From contig PMBM01000168.1 of assembly GCA_003153855.1 (NCBI GenBank), positions 1 through 5,726 on the forward strand: a stretch of 5,726 nt of DNA, read 5' to 3'. The translations under genes were made by a program, and so were the position numbers. Shown in pieces: positions 1-5,201 of the stretch. This DNA comes from Propionibacteriaceae bacterium (GTDB taxonomy: Bacteria > Actinomycetota > Actinomycetes > Propionibacteriales > Propionibacteriaceae). How positions within the stretch are numbered: position 1 is the stretch's first letter; each line of letters opens with the position of its first letter. Below the pieces are notes generated by a model that did not search any database, had not been told where the DNA came from, and worked only from the letters and a program-made list of their open reading frames with translations.

Positions 1-1925
1 ACCAGCTGAGTGTCCGTACTGCACAGCACGTGGCCGACGCCGTCGGTGACGGGCGCGTGCGTGCAGTCGCTGAGCGTCGTGCTCGTCGAGGTCGAGAGGC
101 TGACGACCGTGTAGATGCCTTCAGGGCTTCCATCGATGAAGTAGCCGTCACCCAGGGCTTCGAGCCAGTCTCCCTCGACGGTCGTGACAAGAGCACCCGT
201 CGATGCGTTGAAGATCATCACTCGCGAGGTACCGGCCGTGTCATAGCAGGTCATGCCGAGGAGGTTGTTCCAGGCTGCGTACCCGTAGCAGACGGTTCCG
301 ACGGTCGGGAGCGAGAGGGGACGGTCCGCGGTGGCGCCGGTCAGGTCATGGACCACCGCCGCCAACGTGCCGGCGGACGTCGTGCCGTCGCCCAGGGTGA
401 TGTAGTGGGAGCCGAACAGCGTCCCGAAGCCGTTGACACTGGCCACCGGGGTGCCGTCGACCTTCACGATCGCGGAGTCCGCAGTCGTCGGTGAGACGTA
501 TGGGCCGCTGATCTGGGCGAGGTCTGCTGCCGCGAACGTGTGCAGCAGTGTTCCGCGGTCATAGATCGACAGCCCGTCCGGCCCGCTGACGGCGGTTCGC
601 GCGGCCGTGGCAGCGATCCACGATGCCCGCCGAGGCAGCGCGCTCTCGACGCCGAACCCACTGCCTGACACAGTACGAGTCCAGGCGGGTAGGTCCCCGA
701 AGGACTTGGTCCCCTCTCGGTCGTCGGCTCCTGCCACCCTGTCGAGAGCGAGCGCGAGCTGCGGGTTCGTTGAGATCTGGGGCCGCGTGACCGCTGCCCC
801 CAGGGATCCGTCGGAGTTGAGTCGCTGACCCACGGGAGCGCCATTCGCATCGAGCGTCCAGATGTACGCGGTGTCGCCGTACTCCGAGTTGGCGCCTGCC
901 GGCATGTCCAGGTAGTCGTTCTGCATCTGGATGAGGGCTGTCCCGTTCCACAGGTAGTTGCGGAAGGTGTCCTCCGTGTCTCCGGGAATACTCCTCTTCA
1001 TCCTGATGATCGTGGACGACCCAGCGTTGTACAGCTGCTCAGACGAGCCTTCATCCAAACCGGACCACATCATGAGGCAGGACGGGGCAGCCGCGAGATC
1101 GCTCAAGGAGCGACGGCAGAAGCTGACTCCGGAGGCGTCGGTCGCGAGATAGCGCAGCTCGGTGGAGGTCGTGACGACCTGGCTGTACCAGTAGTCGAGG
1201 AAGTCGTCGATGGTGACCCATGCGGCAGGAGTGGCTCCGGGGGAAGACGCCACAGCGAAGACCTTGTGGTAGTCAGTGGTCAGGCCGCTCCACACGACGG
1301 CCCCAGTCGGCGACAGCTGAGCGAAGGGTCCGCTGAAGTACGTCACCCCCGACGGCGGCGACACGGTGATGGACTGCTGAGTGACGAAGTTGTACGCCTG
1401 GCGTGTGGCCCCGTCTCCCGAGAGTGCCCAGGAGGAGGACAGGCCGCCGGACGGGTACGCGGGGAGTGGGTAGGTGTGCGCGGTGTCGGATGCGACCGAG
1501 TACGTGACGGCCGAGTAGGTCGTGCTGTCGACTGCGGGGTTGGCAATCCCCACGAGGGTTCCGTTGGCGTACGACGACCAGCCAGAGGAGCGGGTGGGGA
1601 GCAGCGCCGAGTCGAGCGTCGCGTCGGCCGCCCAGGTAGCTCCCGAATCGGTTGAGCGGTACCAGCCCTTCCAGGTGCTCCCCCCTTCGGCGGCGAGACC
1701 GTACCAGCCACTGACGATCGTGGACCCCAGCGCGAAGAACGAGTCCGGCGAGGCGGATCCGGACGCGATCGTGGTCCTTGCCTCAGGAACAGCCGCGTGG
1801 GCTGTTGGGGCTTGTGCCGCCACCATTCCCACAGCCAGCACCGATGCGAGGATGGCAATGAGCACGCGCCGTGCAGCCTTGGGCCAGTTCCGGACAAAAC
1901 GCAAGGCCTTGTTGAGCGTGAACAT
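1..1925 (-). CDS. Secreted, probably beta-propeller protein of unknown function (3' end outside window)
   Basis: The frame is open without a stop from an ATG at 1925 down to the left edge, giving 641 codons with the C-terminus missing. Residues 1-44 look like a signal peptide: a long basic n-region (K6, R9, R12, K16, R19, R20), a hydrophobic core VLIAILASVLAVGMVA, then a signal peptidase I site TAHA|AVPEA after A44. The RR pair before the core is not a good Tat motif. The mature part is rich in Ser, Thr, Gly, Ala and aromatics, with short beta-strand-like blocks between Gly/Asp turns, and shows no further membrane segment. Residues 91-98, STDSGATW, match the Asp-box (BNR) consensus S-x-D-x-G-x-T-W. 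A later block, VMIFNASTGALV (569-580), resembles a PQQ/WD-type blade. Six cysteines form three close pairs: C270/C283, C546/C560 and C621/C635. I infer an exported or cell-surface beta-propeller. Only one Asp-box is visible and I see no sialidase catalytic set, so I assign no enzyme activity. It is preceded by its own leader and probably transcribed separately from the upstream deaminase. Confidence 0.85.
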   Translation of the reverse strand, partial: MFTLNKALRFVRNWPKAARRVLIAILASVLAVGMVAAQAPTAHAAVPEARTTIASGSASPDSFFALGSTIVSGWYGLAAEGGSTWKGWYRSTDSGATWAADATLDSALLPTRSSGWSSYANGTLVGIANPAVDSTTYSAVTYSVASDTAHTYPLPAYPSGGLSSSWALSGDGATRQAYNFVTQQSITVSPPSGVTYFSGPFAQLSPTGAVVWSGLTTDYHKVFAVASSPGATPAAWVTIDDFLDYWYSQVVTTSTELRYLATDASGVSFCRRSLSDLAAAPSCLMMWSGLDEGSSEQLYNAGSSTIIRMKRSIPGDTEDTFRNYLWNGTALIQMQNDYLDMPAGANSEYGDTAYIWTLDANGAPVGQRLNSDGSLGAAVTRPQISTNPQLALALDRVAGADDREGTKSFGDLPAWTRTVSGSGFGVESALPRRASWIAATAARTAVSGPDGLSIYDRGTLLHTFAAADLAQISGPYVSPTTADSAIVKVDGTPVASVNGFGTLFGSHYITLGDGTTSAGTLAAVVHDLTGATADRPLSLPTVGTVCYGYAAWNNLLGMTCYDTAGTSRVMIFNASTGALVTTVEGDWLEALGDGYFIDGSPEGIYTVVSLSTSTSTTLSDCTHAPVTDGVGHVLCSTDTQL

Positions 1926-1932
1926 CCGTTTG

Positions 1933-1940
1933 CCCTCTCC
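1933..1940 (-). promoter_or_regulatory. Ribosome binding site of the secreted-protein gene
   Basis: Read on the minus strand this is GGAGAGGG, ending 7 bases before the ATG at 1925. The purine-rich match and normal spacing, together with the signal peptide that begins right at this ATG, fix the start codon. Confidence 0.7.
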
Positions 1941-1948
1941 GCGGTGTG

Positions 1949-1970
1949 TGACGGCCTTTCGCGGCCGTCA
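1949..1970 (-). repeat. Perfect 8-bp inverted repeat in the leader of the secreted-protein gene
   Basis: TGACGGCC and GGCCGTCA are separated by 6 bases (TTTCGC on the plus strand). The arms are perfect and lie 8 bases upstream of the Shine-Dalgarno sequence. In RNA it would fold into a stable GC-rich hairpin with a GCGAAA loop on the minus-strand transcript. If the weak promoter at 1980-2009 is real, the hairpin sits almost at the 5' end of the mRNA. It could be an mRNA-stabilising or translation-control hairpin, or a palindromic operator. The symmetry is seen directly; the function is inference. Confidence 0.6.
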
Positions 1971-1979
1971 ACCGTTCGC

Positions 1980-2009
1980 AATGTAGTGTCCCGTGGAGGT
2001 GAGCGTCAC
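1980..2009 (-). promoter_or_regulatory. Possible promoter of the secreted-protein gene
   Basis: On the minus strand, TACATT (1985-1980) fits a TANNNT -10 element. GTGACG (2009-2004) lies 18 bases upstream and partly fits TTGACA. The predicted start near 1973 would give a leader of about 48 bases carrying the inverted repeat and the ribosome binding site. The -35 match is weak and no transcript data are available, so this is only the best candidate in the gap. Confidence 0.3.
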
Positions 2010-2053
2010 GAAACCAGTCGCTGGACTCAGAATGTGAGAATCGTGTCGCGAAA

Positions 2054-2070
2054 ATGTCTATTCCCGACAT
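2054..2070. repeat. Short inverted repeat ATGTC-N7-GACAT in the AT-rich part of the gap
   Basis: Perfect 5-bp arms, ATGTC and GACAT, are separated by 7 bases, so their centres are 12 bases apart, a little over one helical turn. This spacing suits a dimeric repressor or activator half-site pair, and the site lies upstream of the candidate promoter of the secreted-protein gene. Arms this short can occur by chance. Confidence 0.3.
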
Positions 2071-2171
2071 AGGCGCGGTTGTGAATGCTGTTGAATTGCC
2101 AAATACTTCTCCTTCACGTGGCCTGCCTGGCCCAAGGCTCGGCGCTTCGCCGGGTCGCTACCGGAGCGCCG

Positions 2172-3227
2172 TCATTGACGTCCCTCTTGCGGCGGGGTCG
2201 CCAGCCAGGTGTCGACCTCCGCGAGCCACGTGACCTTGTCCGTCGGGCTCGCGAGGGACGCGGTGATGCTCGACCGAGCCAGGTCGGCCAGCTCGTGATC
2301 TGTGAAGCCATGAGCGTCGCGAGCCAGCACGTACTGGTCCGTGAGTCGCGAGAAGAACAGCAGCGGGTCGTCGGCGCCGAGGGCTACGGTTGCACCCGCC
2401 TCGACCAGCGTGCGGAGCGGGACGTCGGCCGCCGTCTCGTACACGCCGAGGTGCACGTTCGACGTCGGGCAGACCTCGAACGCGATCCCCGCGTCGACGA
2501 GCTGCTCGAGCAGGACCGGGTCCTCGGTGGCCCTGACCCCGTGCCCCAGGCGAGTGGGCACGAGCGACCCCACGACCCGTCGTACGTGGTCGGGGCCGCA
2601 CAGCTCTCCCCCGTGGGGCACGCTCGCCAGACCCCCCCGCCGCGCGATCGAGAACGCGTGCGCCCACTCCTCGGTGACGCCGGCGTGCTCGTCGTTGGAC
2701 AGCCCGAACGCGACGACCTGGCCTGGCCCGTCGCCGGCGTGCCGCACGGCCAGACGGGCGAGCGTCTCCGCCTCCATCGGGTTCCGCAGCCGCGACGCCG
2801 CCACGACCACGCCCACGCTGACCCCGTACGCCTCGCTCGCTGCCCGCGCCTCGTCCAGCACGATCTCCAGCGACTCGACCAGGCCGCCGACATGGGGCGC
2901 GTACGAGGTCGGGTCGATCTGGATCTCGAGCCTGCGGGATCCGTCATGGGCGTCGTTGGCGACCGCGGCCTGGACGACCCGACGCATCGCGTGCTCGCTC
3001 GTCACCACGAGTCGCGCGGTGTCGTACGACCTCTGGAAGCGGTGCCAGCCGCGCGTTGTCTGCGGCACCGACAGGGGGTCGGCGTCGATCAGCGACTCCG
3101 GCAGCGGAACTCCGCCGAACTCGGCCAGCTCCCGCAGCGTGGGAACGTCCAGCGAGCCGGTGAAGTGGAGGTGGAGATGCGCTTTGGGCAGCAGGCTCAG
3201 ATCGCGACGGGGCGATGACTGCTGCAT
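2172..3227 (-). CDS. Adenosine deaminase-family hydrolase, substrate uncertain
   Basis: A complete 351-residue protein of normal length for the family, predicted cytosolic. Family members remove the amino group of adenosine or related aminopurines hydrolytically, using one zinc ion. The full metal and catalytic set is visible: H19 and H21 in HLHLHFTGS, H205 and E208 in HGGE, H229 in RLGHG, then CPTSN (253-257), and D286 and D287 in GADDPLLF. These match His15, His17, His214, Glu217, His238, Asp295 and Asp296 of mouse adenosine deaminase. Two positions differ from the classical first motif ELHxHLDG: Glu is His (H17) and Asp is Thr (T23). The Asp is known to bind the ribose 5'-OH in mouse enzyme, so the substrate may not be plain adenosine; 6-aminodeoxyfutalosine or another nucleoside is possible. 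The ATG at 3227 is preceded by AAGG (3240-3237), and no in-frame start lies just upstream. It follows the UbiA-family gene after 35 bases on the same strand, suggesting one operon. The fold is certain; the substrate is not. Confidence 0.93.
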   Translation of the reverse strand: MQQSSPRRDLSLLPKAHLHLHFTGSLDVPTLRELAEFGGVPLPESLIDADPLSVPQTTRGWHRFQRSYDTARLVVTSEHAMRRVVQAAVANDAHDGSRRLEIQIDPTSYAPHVGGLVESLEIVLDEARAASEAYGVSVGVVVAASRLRNPMEAETLARLAVRHAGDGPGQVVAFGLSNDEHAGVTEEWAHAFSIARRGGLASVPHGGELCGPDHVRRVVGSLVPTRLGHGVRATEDPVLLEQLVDAGIAFEVCPTSNVHLGVYETAADVPLRTLVEAGATVALGADDPLLFFSRLTDQYVLARDAHGFTDHELADLARSSITASLASPTDKVTWLAEVDTWLATPPQEGRQ

Positions 3228-3248
3228 ACGACTTGACCTTATCCGGGC

Positions 3249-3258
3249 GTCACGTGAC
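3249..3258. repeat. 10-bp perfect palindrome between the UbiA and deaminase genes
   Basis: GTCACGTGAC is a perfect 10-bp palindrome within the 35-base gap upstream of the deaminase start. It lies 9 bases beyond the ribosome binding site. It could be a regulator site, but its CACGTG core occurs several more times in the window, inside genes, so chance is likely. Confidence 0.25.
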
Positions 3259-3262
3259 CAGC

Positions 3263-4204
3263 TCAGGACGGGCGCACGACCACGGCGAGCACGACGGAGG
3301 CGACCCAGAGCAGGCCGAGCACCAGGAGCATCGGGTCGTGGAGGACGACGTTCTCCGGCTCGCCCGCTTCGCCGCGGTCGATGTCGCGGGCGTAGCTGAG
3401 GATGGCGAGCGTGAACGGGGCGATGGAGATCGCCGGCCAGGGCGCCGTCCAGGTGCCCTGGGTGCGCTGGTCGAAGGCCCACAGGCTGTAGAACGTGATG
3501 ACGAGCGTCGCGGACGCGGCCCAGACGAAGCGGAGGTAGTCCGGCGAGTACGAGGCCAGCGACGGTCTCGTCCCAGCCTCCGAGCCGAGCTGGACGAGCT
3601 CCGAGTAGCGCTTGCCGGCCACCATGAACAGCGACCCGAACGAGGCGACCAGGAGGAACCACTGGCTGAACGGGATGCCGCTCGCGACGCCGCCGGCGAG
3701 TGCCCGCAGGAGGAACCCGAGCGCGACGAGCGCCAGGTCGACGATGGGGCGGTGCTTGAACCACAGCGAGTACGTGAACTGCAGAACCGCGTACACGACG
3801 AGGACGACGCCCAGCATCAGGGATGTCCCGAACCCGATGGTGAGGCCAACGGCGAGGCAGACCGCCGCGAGCACCAGCGCGACGGGGATGGAGACCTCGC
3901 CCGCCGCGATCGGACGGAAGCGCTTGGTCGGGTGCTGACGGTCCTCGGCGAGGTCACGTGTGTCGTTGACGAGGTAGACGAACGCGCTGACGAGGATGAA
4001 CGCGAGCAGGGACAGCAGCGTCCCGCGGAGGACCGGCCACTCGAGCAGCCGCCCCGCCGCGAGCGGCGCGGCGAAGACGAGGACGTTCTTCACCCACTGC
4101 TTGGGCCTCAGCGCACGGATGACGGCGGGCACGCGCGACGGGCGCCGGACAGTCTCCGACGACCCGTCCGGCGCGTTGTGAGGTGCGGCTTCGCTCTCAT
4201 CCAT
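3263..4204 (-). CDS. ubiA: Decaprenyl-phosphate phosphoribosyltransferase (DPPR synthase), UbiA family
   Basis: The protein (313 residues from the ATG at 4204) closely resembles mycobacterial Rv3806c as I recall it. That membrane enzyme transfers 5-phosphoribose from PRPP to decaprenyl phosphate, the first committed step towards decaprenyl-phosphoryl-arabinose, the arabinose donor for envelope polysaccharides. Landmarks are RPKQWVKNVLVFAAP (33-47), the UbiA Asp-rich motif N80-D-x-x-D84-x3-D88 followed by HPTKRFRPIA (91-100), KHRPIVD (150-156), AGGVASGIPFSQWFLL (170-185), SLFMVAGKRYSEL (191-203) and YLRFVW (223-228). About eight or nine hydrophobic segments follow the cytosolic N-terminus. An ATG at 4264 would add 20 residues, but that stretch does not look like the family N-terminus and neither start has a good Shine-Dalgarno, so I prefer 4204. 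It lies upstream of the deaminase gene in the same direction and is divergent from the exporter genes, which fits an envelope polysaccharide locus. Confidence 0.93.
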   Translation of the reverse strand: MDESEAAPHNAPDGSSETVRRPSRVPAVIRALRPKQWVKNVLVFAAPLAAGRLLEWPVLRGTLLSLLAFILVSAFVYLVNDTRDLAEDRQHPTKRFRPIAAGEVSIPVALVLAAVCLAVGLTIGFGTSLMLGVVLVVYAVLQFTYSLWFKHRPIVDLALVALGFLLRALAGGVASGIPFSQWFLLVASFGSLFMVAGKRYSELVQLGSEAGTRPSLASYSPDYLRFVWAASATLVITFYSLWAFDQRTQGTWTAPWPAISIAPFTLAILSYARDIDRGEAGEPENVVLHDPMLLVLGLLWVASVVLAVVVRPS

Positions 4205-4307
4205 CGGGACGAGGTTATCGCCTGCGGCCGCGTCGAGCCGGAGGCACGAGCGCGCGGGTGCCATGCCCGCCGGCTTCGCCGCGCGCGGGGCCCAGGCGCA
4301 CGCTTGC

Positions 4308-4313
4308 TAGACT
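4308..4313 (+). promoter_or_regulatory. Candidate -10 element for the exporter operon
   Basis: TAGACT fits the TANNNT -10 pattern. It sits 30 bases before the permease start, giving a predicted transcript start near 4320 and a leader of about 24 bases holding the ribosome binding site. There is no clear -35 at the usual distance, which is common in actinobacterial promoters. Confidence 0.4.
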
Positions 4314-4331
4314 CCCTCTGCTTCACAAACC

Positions 4332-4338
4332 AGGAGGT
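4332..4338 (+). promoter_or_regulatory. Strong ribosome binding site of the Wzm-like permease gene
   Basis: AGGAGGT is a near-perfect Shine-Dalgarno sequence 5 bases before the ATG at 4344. It fixes that start and predicts efficient translation of the permease. Confidence 0.8.
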
Positions 4339-4343
4339 AGTAG

Positions 4344-5201
4344 ATGGCGTCGGTACAAACCGCCACCGCGTCGCTGCGCGACTCGTTGGTCAAGAACCGC
4401 ACGCTCAACCTTCTGTTCAACCTGACGCTCCGTGAGATCAAGGGGCAGTACAAGAAGACGGCGCTGGGTCGGTTGTGGTCGCTGCTGAACCCGCTGGCCA
4501 ACATCGCGGTGTACTCGCTGGTGTTCGGGATCCTCGTCCGTACACCCCCGCCGATCGGCACAAACTCCCATCTCAACAACTTCGCGCTGTGGGTCGCCTG
4601 CGGGATCATCCCGTGGGGGTTCCTGTCGACAGGGACGTTGGTGGGACGAGGGTCTCTCTCTGACAACGCCGGACTGCTGACGAAGGTCTACTTCCCGCGG
4701 TTCGTCCTCCCGACCTCCACAATCCTCGCTCTGGCGACGACGTTCCTCACCGAGCTCGCGGCACTGACGATCTTCATGGGCCTCGCCGGCGGAGGCCCGA
4801 TGGTGCTGCTGCGCCTGCCGGTGATCATCCCCGTCGTGATCCTCAACACAGCGTTCGTGCTCGGACTTGCCCTGATGCTGTCGATCGCCATGGTGTACTT
4901 CGGCGACATCCAGCACATCTGGGGAATCTTCCTCCAGCTGTGGCTGTACGCGTCCGGGATCATCATCCCGTTCTCGCTCATCCAGACTGCGCAGACGAAC
5001 CACCCGGGCCTCCCGATCGTCTTCATCTTCCAGCTGAACCCCGCGTACCAGTTCGTCGAGGCGTACCGCAACGTGCTGTACGACTTCGCGGTGCCTCCGT
5101 TGAGCCGGTGGCTCTACATGCTCGTGTGGGCGGCCGTGTCCCTGGGCCTCGGCGCATTCGTATTCCGTAAGTTCTCGGCACGGATCGTGGAGGAACTGTG
5201 A
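4344..5201 (+). CDS. wzm: ABC-2 type polysaccharide exporter permease (Wzm/TagG/RfbD-like)
   Basis: A complete 285-residue inner-membrane protein. Such permeases pair with a Wzt-type ATPase to move lipid-linked polysaccharide (O-antigen, teichoic acid or mycobacterial galactan) across the cytoplasmic membrane. The N-terminal cytosolic helix region reads LTLREIKGQYKKTALGRLWS (27-46), typical of the family, followed by LLNPLANIAVYSLVFGILV. Six hydrophobic segments fall at roughly 48-66, 77-97, 122-147, 153-183, 190-213 and 255-275. The loop NAGLLTKVYFPRFVLP (108-123) and LNPAYQFVEAYRNVLYD (231-247) are also family hallmarks. It ends in a TGA that overlaps the next gene by 4 bases (GTGA), so the two are translationally coupled. 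The closest functional analogue is probably mycobacterial Rv3783, the galactan exporter permease, because of the nearby DPPR synthase. The exact polymer cannot be read from the sequence. Confidence 0.93.
   Translation: MASVQTATASLRDSLVKNRTLNLLFNLTLREIKGQYKKTALGRLWSLLNPLANIAVYSLVFGILVRTPPPIGTNSHLNNFALWVACGIIPWGFLSTGTLVGRGSLSDNAGLLTKVYFPRFVLPTSTILALATTFLTELAALTIFMGLAGGGPMVLLRLPVIIPVVILNTAFVLGLALMLSIAMVYFGDIQHIWGIFLQLWLYASGIIIPFSLIQTAQTNHPGLPIVFIFQLNPAYQFVEAYRNVLYDFAVPPLSRWLYMLVWAAVSLGLGAFVFRKFSARIVEEL

Larger units (their letters stand above)
1926..2171. other. Intergenic region between the deaminase and secreted-protein genes
   Basis: This 246-base gap holds no convincing gene on either strand. 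Its left part carries the ribosome binding site, leader hairpin and candidate promoter of the secreted-protein gene. Its middle, roughly 2025-2110, is visibly richer in A and T than anything else in the window and contains a short inverted repeat. Its right part, after the deaminase stop, has two small GC hairpins (around 2120-2132 and 2140-2152) with no T-run after them on the minus strand, so I do not call a terminator. Confidence 0.6.
4205..4343. promoter_or_regulatory. Divergent intergenic region between the UbiA and Wzm-like genes
   Basis: This 139-base region must carry the promoters of both transcription units. The rightward one is recognisable near 4308. For the leftward one I find no convincing -10/-35 pair; GATAAC just upstream of the 4204 start could allow a leaderless or very short-leader transcript. 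Two copies of GCGCGCGGG (4250-4258 and 4281-4289), 31 bases apart start to start (about three helical turns), may be chance in such GC-rich sequence. Confidence 0.5.

Noticed and set aside
1343..1986. Open frames on both strands overlapping the start of the secreted-protein gene
   Set aside because: The minus-strand frame is Arg/Pro/Ser-rich and the plus-strand one lies opposite the signal peptide. The secreted-protein frame has a signal peptide, ribosome binding site and Asp-box.
2115..2120. CACGTG flanking the deaminase gene on both sides
   Set aside because: The same hexamer occurs in several other places, including inside genes (around 27, 2226, 3954 and 5454), so the flanking pattern is most likely chance.
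2120..2156. Possible terminator after the deaminase gene
   Set aside because: Two small hairpins (4-bp and 5-bp stems) follow the stop, but the plus-strand wobble pairs that extend one of them become C-A mismatches in the minus-strand RNA, and no T-run follows.
3228..3764. In-frame extension of the deaminase upstream of 3227
   Set aside because: The open frame continues to 3764 but overlaps the UbiA-family gene, is rich in Arg/Pro and unlike the deaminase family. The ATG at 3227 starts just ahead of the conserved N-terminal motif.
2085..4435. Long plus-strand open frames opposite the deaminase and UbiA genes
   Set aside because: They are Arg- and Asp-rich shadow frames typical of GC-rich DNA, overlap strongly supported genes and show no recognisable motif.
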